This document shows positions 1 to 6,139 of a stretch of DNA of 8,585 bases, one piece after another. Both the position numbers and the translations under genes were made by a program. The notes beneath the pieces are model-generated. The model was not told the DNA's origin, did no database searches, and saw only the letters and a list, made by a program, of their open reading frames with translations. Within the stretch, counting starts at the first letter, position 1, and every line of letters begins with the position of its first letter. The stretch comes from Campylobacteraceae bacterium (lineage in GTDB: Bacteria; Campylobacterota; Campylobacteria; Campylobacterales; Sulfurovaceae), in NCBI GenBank assembly GCA_027063105.1, contig JAMOSL010000125.1:1-8585 (forward strand), given 5' to 3'.

Positions 1-197
1 ATTTGTTAAATAAACTATCTGCTTTAAATTTAAATGTTACAAGTATTGAGTTAGGTATAAAAAGTAGTGATAGTGCCGAATATTGTCAAATAGAAGCAGA
101 GAGTTCAGAGTCTAAAAAAAGTTTATTAAAAGATAAAATAGCACAGAAATTTAAACTTATAGACATCATTAGCCTTGATGATGCTTATAATAAATAA
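1..197 (+). CDS. spoT: RelA/SpoT-family (RSH) (p)ppGpp synthetase/hydrolase, C-terminal ACT domain, 5'-truncated by window edge
   Basis: Only the last 65 or so codons are present; the reading frame is already open at base 1 and the real start lies outside. The visible residues look like an ACT regulatory domain: alternating beta/alpha character with a hydrophobic strand (LNVTSIELG), an acidic 'EYCQIEAE' strand and a closing 'IDIISLDDAYNK'. In RSH enzymes this domain senses amino-acid or ribosome status and regulates (p)ppGpp synthesis and hydrolysis in the cytoplasm. The catalytic HD and synthetase domains are not visible, so the call rests on the ACT-like tail and on tyrS following 13 nt later, which matches the spoT-tyrS order I recall in H. 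pylori and C. jejuni. The TTG at 3 is not a credible start because no upstream sequence is available. Campylobacterota usually have a single bifunctional RSH, annotated spoT or relA. Another ACT-domain protein cannot be excluded from the fragment alone. Confidence 0.72.
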   Translation, partial: LLNKLSALNLNVTSIELGIKSSDSAEYCQIEAESSESKKSLLKDKIAQKFKLIDIISLDDAYNK

Positions 198-210
198 AAA
201 GGGTTAAAGT

Positions 211-1413
211 ATGGTATTAAAAGAAGCTATAGAAGAAATTGGTAGAGGAACAGCTGAAATAATTGATAAAGAACGAATAGAAAAGTTAGTTAAACAATAC
301 TTAGAAGAAGGAAAAGGATATACAGTAAAAGCTGGATTTGACCCAACAGGTGCTGATTTGCATTTAGGTCATACTGTTTTACTTCAAAAATTGGCAACTT
401 TTCAAAAATATGGTGCAACTATTCAACTTCTTATAGGTGATTTTACTGCAACTATTGGAGACCCAACAGGGAAAAGTGAAACTAGAAAAATTTTAGATAA
501 CGATACTATAATGGAAAATGCAAAAACATATCAAGAGCAGGTTTTTAAAGTTTTAGATAAGTCAAAGACAGAAGTTGTTTTTAATTCAACTTGGTTAAAT
601 GATTTAGGAGCAGAAGGTTTAATTTCTTTAACTATGACATATAGTGTAGCTAGAATGTTAGAGAGAGATGATTTTGAAAAGAGATATAAATCTAATCAAA
701 GTATAGCTATCTCAGAATTTTTATACCCACTTCTTCAAGGTTATGATAGTGTAGCTCTTAAAAGTGATATAGAGATAGGTGGAACAGACCAAAAGTTTAA
801 TTTATTAATGGGAAGACATCTTCAACGAAGTTATGATGTTGGAAAAGAACAAGCAGTCTTAACAATGCCTATTTTAGAGGGTTTAGATGGTGTTCAGAAA
901 ATGAGTAAATCATTAAATAATTATATTGGAATTACGGAAGAGCCAAAAGATATTTATGCAAAGATATTATCTGTATCAGATGAATTAATGTGGAGATATT
1001 ATGAACTCCTAAGTTCTTTATCATTAGAGGATATAGCAAATTTAAAAGATGATGTCATCAATGGCAATCTTCATCCAAAAGTAGTTAAAGAAAATTTAGC
1101 TCTTGAGATTACAGAGAGATTCTATGATAAAGAGTTAGCAAAAGGGGCAAAAGAGGCATTTGATAGTGTATTTAAACAGAATCAAATACCTACTGATATA
1201 AAATCTTATGAAATGGAAGATAATATTTGGATTTGTAAAGCTTTAGTTGATGCATCTATAGAACCTTCTTCATCTCAAGCAAGAAGAGATATTAAACAAG
1301 GTGCTGTTAGAGTTAATCAAGAGAAAATTAGTGATGAGAAGATGCAATTATCTAAAGGTGATTATACTCTTCAAGTTGGAAAAAGAAAATTTGCACAAGT
1401 GAGGATTATATAA
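211..1413 (+). CDS. tyrS: Tyrosyl-tRNA synthetase (TyrRS, KMSKS-type)
   Basis: This class I aminoacyl-tRNA synthetase charges tRNA-Tyr with tyrosine in the cytoplasm (EC 6.1.1.1). The HIGH signature is HLGH at residues 51-54, preceded by the tyrosine-pocket segment GFDPTG (42-47). GGTDQ (190-194) is the usual class Ic substrate-binding motif. The second ATP signature is KMSKS at 230-234, which places it in the subfamily of about 400 aa (TyrZ-like) rather than the KFGKT-type E. coli enzyme. The C-terminus (about 344-398) is an S4 RNA-binding domain, with 'SSSQARRDIKQGAVRVN' as its most conserved part. The length of 400 aa is normal. The ATG at 211 has an AAGGG ribosome binding site about 8 nt upstream. 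The gene follows spoT by 13 nt and overlaps the next gene by one base (TAATG), so it lies inside an operon. No T-box or promoter is visible in front of it. All catalytic signatures are intact. Confidence 0.97.
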   Translation: MVLKEAIEEIGRGTAEIIDKERIEKLVKQYLEEGKGYTVKAGFDPTGADLHLGHTVLLQKLATFQKYGATIQLLIGDFTATIGDPTGKSETRKILDNDTIMENAKTYQEQVFKVLDKSKTEVVFNSTWLNDLGAEGLISLTMTYSVARMLERDDFEKRYKSNQSIAISEFLYPLLQGYDSVALKSDIEIGGTDQKFNLLMGRHLQRSYDVGKEQAVLTMPILEGLDGVQKMSKSLNNYIGITEEPKDIYAKILSVSDELMWRYYELLSSLSLEDIANLKDDVINGNLHPKVVKENLALEITERFYDKELAKGAKEAFDSVFKQNQIPTDIKSYEMEDNIWICKALVDASIEPSSSQARRDIKQGAVRVNQEKISDEKMQLSKGDYTLQVGKRKFAQVRII

Positions 1414-2510
1414 TGCTATTAAAATCTTTTAAAATTGGTAAACACACAATCTCTAAACCTATTATCCAAGGTGGTATGGGTGTTGGTATCTCTTGGGACC
1501 AATTAGCAGGAACAGTTAGTAAGGAGGGTGGATTAGGTGTTATCAGTTCTGTTGGTACAGGTGTTTACAATAAAAGAGAGTATGCTCATAAAGTAAAAAA
1601 AGATATGCGACCATCAGAAGCAGAAAATTTTTATTCCAAAGATGGATTAACTGCAATATTTAAAAAAGCAAGAGAAATTTGTGAAGATGCTCCTTTAGCT
1701 TGTAATGCATTATATGCTTCGGTAGATTATAATCGTATTGTAAAAGATGCTTGTGAAGCAGGTGCTGATATGATTATTACAGGTGCTGGACTACCATTAA
1801 CAATGCCTGAAGCTACAAAAGATTACCCTGATGTAGCATTAATTCCTATTGTTTCAACAGCAAAAGCTTTAAGAATTTTATGTAGAAGATGGAAAAAGAC
1901 TCATAATAGATTACCTGATGCTGTAATTGTTGAAGGACCTTTAAGTGGTGGACATCAAGGATTTAAATATGATGATTGTTTTTTACCTAAGAATCAATTA
2001 GAAATTATCTTACCACCTGTTGTTGAGGAAGTAAAAAATTGGGGCAATATACCTGTAATAGCTGCTGGTGGTATTTGGGATAAGACTGATATTGTAAAAA
2101 TGTTAGAACTTGGAGCAACAGCTGTTCAAATGGGAACTAGATTTATTGGAACAGTTGAATGCGATGCTCATGATAATTTTAAACAAGTAATCATTGATGC
2201 TAAAGAGGAAGACATTAAACTTTTAAAATCTCCTGTTGGGTATCCTGCAAGAGGAGTAAAAACAAATTTACATACTTTGATAGAGGAGAATACAGCACCT
2301 AAAATATCTTGTGTATCAAATTGTGTAGCTCCTTGTAATCGTGGAGTCGAGGCTAAAGAGGTTGGATATTGTATTGCTGATAGATTAAGTGATGCTTATG
2401 ATGGATTAACAGAATCAGGACTATTCTTTACTGGTTCAAATGGTTATAGATTAAATAATATTATAACAGTTAAAGAGTTAATGGATAAATTGATGAATGG
2501 TGAAGGATAA
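1413..2510 (+). CDS. Nitronate monooxygenase / 2-nitropropane dioxygenase-family FMN flavoprotein with C-terminal Cys cluster
   Basis: A 365-aa TIM-barrel flavoprotein of the NMO/FabK-like family. Visible family features are the N-terminal 'QGGMGVGIS' (19-27) at the FMN site, 'GPLSGGHQGF' with His181 at the usual active-site position, the phosphate-binding 'IAAGGIWD' (A217-G220) and 'QMGTRF' (M240-F244). Members oxidise alkyl nitronates, reduce quinones with NAD(P)H, or act as enoyl-ACP reductase (FabK); the sequence does not decide between these. After the barrel comes an unusual four-cysteine tail, C300-X3-C304-X3-C308-X11-C320, followed by 'GLFFTGSNGYR' and a short C-terminal helix. The tail could bind a metal or Fe-S cluster, which is inference. 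The start ATG overlaps the tyrS stop (TAATG) and has GAGGA 7 nt upstream, so translation is probably coupled. A homologue sits in the same place, between tyrS and amiA, in H. pylori and C. jejuni as I recall, but its physiological role is unclear to me. Confidence 0.88.
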   Translation: MLLKSFKIGKHTISKPIIQGGMGVGISWDQLAGTVSKEGGLGVISSVGTGVYNKREYAHKVKKDMRPSEAENFYSKDGLTAIFKKAREICEDAPLACNALYASVDYNRIVKDACEAGADMIITGAGLPLTMPEATKDYPDVALIPIVSTAKALRILCRRWKKTHNRLPDAVIVEGPLSGGHQGFKYDDCFLPKNQLEIILPPVVEEVKNWGNIPVIAAGGIWDKTDIVKMLELGATAVQMGTRFIGTVECDAHDNFKQVIIDAKEEDIKLLKSPVGYPARGVKTNLHTLIEENTAPKISCVSNCVAPCNRGVEAKEVGYCIADRLSDAYDGLTESGLFFTGSNGYRLNNIITVKELMDKLMNGEG

Positions 2511-2513
2511 TCT

Positions 2514-3725
2514 TTGAGGTTAATTTGGCTTATACTTTTTTGGAGTTTAACAACGAATGCACTCTTTTCTGATGCAAATATTCTTAAAAAAGTAGAAGTT
2601 AGAAATAAGGAGCTTCATCTTATATTTAGTAGATGGTTAAATATTAAAGATGTAAAAAAGATGGTTCTTCATAATCCTCCTAGAGTTGTAATAGATATAA
2701 AAAACACTCGCTTATCAGATAAAAAAGTAGCTTCTAATTTATCTTCAAAAGGAGTAAAATCTTTTCGTATATCTCAATATAAAAAAAATATAGTTAGAGT
2801 AGTAATAGAGAGTTATAAAAAGTATAATTGTAAAAATTATCAACCTATGTCATCTCGTTCATTTTACCATATTACTCTTCCAAAAAAGTCAAATGGTGTT
2901 ACAATAGCTACTGTTATAGAGGGTGAGAATTGTGCAATACCTATTGATAATACAAAAGGTGATTATCAAGATGAAAAACCATTTATGCCAAATATATTTA
3001 CATCTAGTTCATCAGGAAGTACTACAAAAAAATATACCATTGTAGTAGATGCAGGGCATGGGGGTAAAGATAGTGGAGCTGTTGCTGGTAAACATTATTA
3101 CGAAAAAACAGTTGTTCTACAAATTGCAAAAAGAGTTTCAAAATATTTAAAAGCTAAAGGCTTTATCGTTAAGATGACAAGAAATGACGATAGGTTCATA
3201 AAGTTAAAGAATAGAACAAAATTTGCAAATAGAAATAAAGCTGATATTTTTGTGTCAATTCATGCCAATGCAGTTGGCAAAAAAAGTCGAAGAAATATAG
3301 TACATGGTGTGGAGACATATTTTTTACAGACAACAAGAAGTGCAAGAGCATCAAGGGTAGCAGCGAAAGAGAATAGTGTTGTTTTAAATAAAAATGATAG
3401 ATTAAGTAATAATGTAATATTAAATTCTGTATTATCTGGTCCTAAATTAGTTCAATCTCATAAATTAGCTATAGATATACAAAAAAGAGTTATAAGTAAT
3501 CTAAAGAGAGGATATAAAGGAGTAAATAATGGTGGAGTTAAACCAGCTCCATTTTGGGTATTGGTTGGAGCTCAAATGCCATCAGTTCTAGTTGAAGTTG
3601 GATATATTACACATCCAAGAGAGAGACAAAGATTATTTATGTCATCATACCAAGATAAGATAGCAAGAGGTATAGCAGAAGGTGTTAAAATCTATCTAAT
3701 TAACCATGAGAAAGAGATTTATTAA
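2514..3725 (+). CDS. amiA: N-acetylmuramoyl-L-alanine amidase (AMIN + Amidase_3), exported
   Basis: A zinc amidase that cuts the bond between N-acetylmuramic acid and the L-alanine of the stem peptide, acting in the periplasm on septal peptidoglycan. The first 20 or so residues form a short hydrophobic signal peptide (LIWLILFWSLTTNALFSDA). Residues about 24-125 resemble an AMIN localisation domain, and a Ser/Thr-rich linker lies near 165-173. Residues about 174-396 are Amidase_3. The expected zinc ligands are visible as H182 (DAGHGG), E197 (YYEKT) and H250 (SIHANA), and the catalytic glutamate as E361 (LVEVGY). The length of 403 aa is typical. The start is TTG: the preceding in-frame codons are TCT and the stop of the previous gene, so no upstream start exists, and the first internal Met would remove the signal peptide. 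GAAGGA at 2502-2507 is a good ribosome binding site. AmiA is the sole such amidase in related Helicobacter, where it is needed for daughter-cell separation; that role is inferred here. Confidence 0.94.
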   Translation: MRLIWLILFWSLTTNALFSDANILKKVEVRNKELHLIFSRWLNIKDVKKMVLHNPPRVVIDIKNTRLSDKKVASNLSSKGVKSFRISQYKKNIVRVVIESYKKYNCKNYQPMSSRSFYHITLPKKSNGVTIATVIEGENCAIPIDNTKGDYQDEKPFMPNIFTSSSSGSTTKKYTIVVDAGHGGKDSGAVAGKHYYEKTVVLQIAKRVSKYLKAKGFIVKMTRNDDRFIKLKNRTKFANRNKADIFVSIHANAVGKKSRRNIVHGVETYFLQTTRSARASRVAAKENSVVLNKNDRLSNNVILNSVLSGPKLVQSHKLAIDIQKRVISNLKRGYKGVNNGGVKPAPFWVLVGAQMPSVLVEVGYITHPRERQRLFMSSYQDKIARGIAEGVKIYLINHEKEIY

Positions 3726-3739
3726 AGTAAAGGTAAGAA

Positions 3740-4816
3740 ATGAAAAGAATTATACTTATATTTATAATATGTTTGGATTTTATTTATTCAGGTTCTGTGA
3801 GAATTATGCCTTTGGGTGATTCAATAACTTATGATAATACTTATGCTGATTTAGATAATCCTAGATCAGCTAGTAAAAGAAGTGGATATAGAAATTACCT
3901 TTGGTATAATCTTAGAAATGTAAATTATAATGCAGATTTTGTTGGTTCAAAACTAGCTGGACAAGGAATATCTCCTACTTTTGATGCTAACAATGAAGGT
4001 CATTCAGGTTGGACAAGTTATAGTTTAGCTGATTATACTTATGCTTGGATGCAAAAATCAAAACCAAATATAGTTTTACTTCATGCAGGTTCAAATGATT
4101 GGCGAGAATCTCCAAGAGGAATAGAGAGTATTTTAGATGAGATTGATATTTATGAAGAAGTTAGTGGTAATAGTGTAACAGTTATTTTAGCACTAATTAT
4201 TAATAGAAAGAAGAATGAAAGATGGGTTAGAGCATTCAATGCTAATGTAGAAAATATGGCAAAAAAAAGAATTGCTAATGGTGATAAAATTGTCATAATT
4301 GATATGGAACATGATGCAGGAATCAATTATCCAGAAGACTTTCAAGATTCGGCTCATCCAAATAATACAGGTTATAGAAAAATGGCAAATTTATGGTATA
4401 AAACTATTGTAAATATATCATTAGTTCCAAAAGACACAAAATCTGCACCTCAGCGATTTTATAATTTTATATTGGGTAGAGATGCAGATATAGATGGGTT
4501 TAATGCATGGTCAAATTATTTAGAAAAAAGTAGTTTAGCATCTATGGCAATAAGATTTTTTAGTGGAGAGGAATATAAGAATAGAGAACTTAATAATGGT
4601 GAGTTTATAAATATATTATATAGTGCTTTATTGAGAAGAGATGCAGATATAGAAGGTTTTAATTATTGGACAACTGCACTTGATAATAATCATATAACAA
4701 AAAATGAAGTTATATCTATATTTTTAAATTCAAAGTCATTTACAGATATATCTGCTTCTGAAGGTCTAAAATCTATAACAAATAGTGATAAAAATATTTT
4801 AAAGAGTTTTAGATGA
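3740..4816 (+). CDS. Exported SGNH/GDSL-type hydrolase with two C-terminal DUF4214-like repeats
   Basis: A 358-aa protein with an N-terminal signal peptide (hydrophobic residues 4-17, likely cleavage after YS or SG; no lipobox cysteine at the cleavage site). Residues about 20-222 form an SGNH esterase fold. Block I is LGDSIT with the nucleophile Ser28. Block II is seen in 'EGHSGW', block III is 'GSND' with Asn119, and block V is 'DSAHPN' with Asp203 and His206 completing the triad. Such enzymes remove acyl, often acetyl, groups from polysaccharides or lipids; 'GHSGW' resembles carbohydrate-esterase members. Residues about 238-337 contain two DUF4214-like units 53 residues apart, each with 'RDADI(D/E)GFN.W' (from R247 and R300); this domain is found in other surface proteins and its role is unsettled. 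AAAGG at about 3729 serves as the ribosome binding site. The gene starts 14 nt after the amidase and overlaps cobM by 4 nt. It is not part of the amidase neighbourhood I recall from Helicobacter or Campylobacter, so it may be a lineage-specific insertion. The substrate is unknown. Confidence 0.85.
   Translation: MKRIILIFIICLDFIYSGSVRIMPLGDSITYDNTYADLDNPRSASKRSGYRNYLWYNLRNVNYNADFVGSKLAGQGISPTFDANNEGHSGWTSYSLADYTYAWMQKSKPNIVLLHAGSNDWRESPRGIESILDEIDIYEEVSGNSVTVILALIINRKKNERWVRAFNANVENMAKKRIANGDKIVIIDMEHDAGINYPEDFQDSAHPNNTGYRKMANLWYKTIVNISLVPKDTKSAPQRFYNFILGRDADIDGFNAWSNYLEKSSLASMAIRFFSGEEYKNRELNNGEFINILYSALLRRDADIEGFNYWTTALDNNHITKNEVISIFLNSKSFTDISASEGLKSITNSDKNILKSFR
4475..4722 (+). repeat. Tandem intragenic DUF4214-like repeat (two units, 159-nt period)
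   Basis: Within the SGNH hydrolase gene, bases 4478-4494 and 4637-4653 are an identical 17-nt stretch. The match continues with few changes through the codons for (D/E)GFN and a Trp two codons later. The spacing of 159 nt is 53 codons, so the reading frame is kept. At the protein level each unit has a helix, 'GRDADIDGF' or 'RRDADIEGF', an aromatic 'W', a second helix and a '(F/I)F..S..(Y/F)' end. This fits repeated DUF4214-type domains; near identity at the DNA level is confined to the core motif. Confidence 0.72.
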
Positions 4817-5550
4817 TAAAATTTGTTGGGGCAGGGTCTGGAGATCCAGAACTAATTACGATTAAAGGTCAAAGAGCTTTACAAGAAGCCGATGTCGTCT
4901 TATATACAGGTTCATTGATTCCAAAAGAGGTTTTGGATTGGTGCAGAGAAGATTGTCTAATTGAGAATTCTGCTGATATGGATTATAATGATATTTTTGA
5001 ATTCATAAAATTATATAATCATAAAAAATTTGTAAGACTTCATACTGGAGACCCCTCAATATATTCAACTATTGCTAAACAGATAGACTTTTTAGATAAA
5101 AATAATATAGAATATCAGGTTATAGCAGGAGTTACAGCAGCTTTTGCAGGAGCAGCATCAGCAGGTATAGAGTATACAATAACTGGAGTATCTCAAACTT
5201 TAATAATAAGCAGAATAGAAGGAAGAACAGCAAATCCAGAGAGTCTAAGGCAACTACTCTCAAATAGAAATAGCTCATTTGCATTTTATTTGTCAATTAG
5301 ATTAATTAAAAAATTAAAAGAGACAGCTTTAGATATGGATTATCCAATAGAAACTCCTTGTTGGGTTGTTGAAAAAGCATCATGGAAAGATGAAGCTATA
5401 TATAGGGGAACACTAGAGAATATAGAAGTACAGGTTAAAGATATAAAAGGTATAGCCTTAATTATGTTTGGAGAGTTTTTAAATCAAAATCCAACAATAG
5501 ACTCTCATCTTTATGCAAAAGAGTATAAAAATGAGAGAACTAATATTTAA
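4813..5550 (+). CDS. cobM: Precorrin-4 / cobalt-precorrin-4 C11-methyltransferase
   Basis: A SAM-dependent tetrapyrrole methyltransferase that methylates C11 of the corrin precursor during cobalamin synthesis (CobM in the aerobic route, CbiF in the anaerobic route; an anaerobic or microaerobic organism would favour the cobalt-precorrin reaction). Visible motifs are 'VGAGSGDPELITIKG' at 5-19, 'VVLYTGSLIP' near 28-37, 'RLHTGDPSIYSTI' around L76-Y84, 'VIAGVTAAFAGAASAG' and 'SRIEGRTANPE', which together distinguish CobM/CbiF from other members such as CobI, CobJ and uroporphyrinogen methyltransferase. The 245-aa length is close to the usual 250 or so. The ATG overlaps the upstream TGA (ATGA), suggesting coupled translation; AAAGAG about 8 nt upstream is a modest ribosome binding site. 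No other cobalamin gene is visible, and no cobalamin riboswitch precedes it. Its stop shares TTAA with the stop of the convergent gene. Confidence 0.94.
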   Translation: MIKFVGAGSGDPELITIKGQRALQEADVVLYTGSLIPKEVLDWCREDCLIENSADMDYNDIFEFIKLYNHKKFVRLHTGDPSIYSTIAKQIDFLDKNNIEYQVIAGVTAAFAGAASAGIEYTITGVSQTLIISRIEGRTANPESLRQLLSNRNSSFAFYLSIRLIKKLKETALDMDYPIETPCWVVEKASWKDEAIYRGTLENIEVQVKDIKGIALIMFGEFLNQNPTIDSHLYAKEYKNERTNI

Positions 5551-6053
5551 ATTTTTAGTTTATTAATTAAATTTTCTAAAGCTGATTCTGGTAACATTCC
5601 AGCTTGTACCAATTGGACATTACCTTTTGGATCAAGAACAACCAAAAATGGTATAGCACCTTGCCATTCTGCTCGTGTTGCTATGTAACGAACTAAATCA
5701 CCAGCTTTCTCTTGAGCTATTACATCATAATTAATACCTTTTTTTGTAACAAAAGATTTTAATCCACTATTATCTAATCCTTGAACTTCTACAGCAATAA
5801 TTGCTAGTTTATCTTGATATTTATTTTGAAGTTTTTTGTAATGAGGTATAGATTTTAGGCATGGAGGACATTTATGACCAAAAAACTCTAAGAAGATAAC
5901 TTTACCACTATATTCAGGAAATTTTAATCCCTCTTCTGTGCCTATGATGTTAATTTTTTTACCATCAACTGTTGATACTGACATTTTATCATCACTTGCA
6001 TTTAATATAGTAAAAAATGAAGTGATAATAACTAATAGAGCAATTTTTTTCAT
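5547..6053 (-). CDS. Periplasmic thioredoxin-like (TlpA/ResA-type) thiol-disulfide oxidoreductase
   Basis: A 168-aa exported thioredoxin-fold protein. Residues 1-19 are a signal peptide (MKK start, hydrophobic core, 'LNA-S' cleavage site). The active site is CPPC at 62-65, in 'EFFGHKCPPCLKSIP', and the cis-proline is P135 in 'GAIPFLVV'. The layout of beta strand, CxxC helix, an 'IIAVEVQG' strand, a helix with connecting loop, the cis-Pro strand and 'LDPKGNVQLVQAG' matches the AhpC/TSA-Redoxin/TlpA group. Such proteins keep periplasmic cysteines reduced, for example in apocytochrome c for haem attachment, or act in oxidative repair. Unlike most relatives, the residue before CPPC is Lys rather than Trp, which could shift the redox potential. 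It is the only minus-strand gene in the window. An AAGG ribosome binding site precedes the ATG, and two TATAAT boxes lie upstream on its strand. The exact partner cannot be told from context. Confidence 0.88.
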   Translation of the reverse strand: MKKIALLVIITSFFTILNASDDKMSVSTVDGKKINIIGTEEGLKFPEYSGKVIFLEFFGHKCPPCLKSIPHYKKLQNKYQDKLAIIAVEVQGLDNSGLKSFVTKKGINYDVIAQEKAGDLVRYIATRAEWQGAIPFLVVLDPKGNVQLVQAGMLPESALENLINKLKI

Positions 6054-6082
6054 CTATTTGACCTTTTTTTGAGTTTGAATTA

Positions 6083-6088
6083 ATTATA
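6083..6088 (-). promoter_or_regulatory. Candidate sigma-70 -10 box for the thioredoxin-like gene
   Basis: On the minus strand this reads TATAAT, preceded by 'TTGTG', about 30 nt upstream of the ATG at 6053. A second TATAAT lies at 6094-6099 on the same strand. There is no strong -35, as is usual for Campylobacterota, where sigma-70 promoters rely mainly on the -10 and AT-rich upstream DNA. In such AT-rich DNA a chance match is possible. Confidence 0.45.
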
Positions 6089-6115
6089 CACAAATTATAT
6101 TTAGGTTAGATTATG

Positions 6116-6121
6116 TATAAT
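6116..6121 (+). promoter_or_regulatory. Candidate sigma-70 -10 box for the GH3/NagZ gene
   Basis: A perfect TATAAT within 'TTATGTATAATAG' lies 18 nt upstream of the ATG at 6140. This leaves a 5' leader of only about 10-12 nt holding the 'TAGGT' ribosome binding site. It sits in the 86-nt gap between two divergent genes, so a promoter is required here, but the exact start is unproven. Confidence 0.5.
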
Positions 6122-6139
6122 AGATAAAAAGTAGGTAAA

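Noticed and set aside
3..197. A complete small gene starting at TTG 3
   Set aside because: The frame is open to the window edge and the residues look like the ACT end of an RSH protein, so it is a truncated gene.
4720..4812. Cobalamin riboswitch before cobM
   Set aside because: The region is coding for the upstream hydrolase, overlaps cobM directly and shows no B12-box-like sequence.
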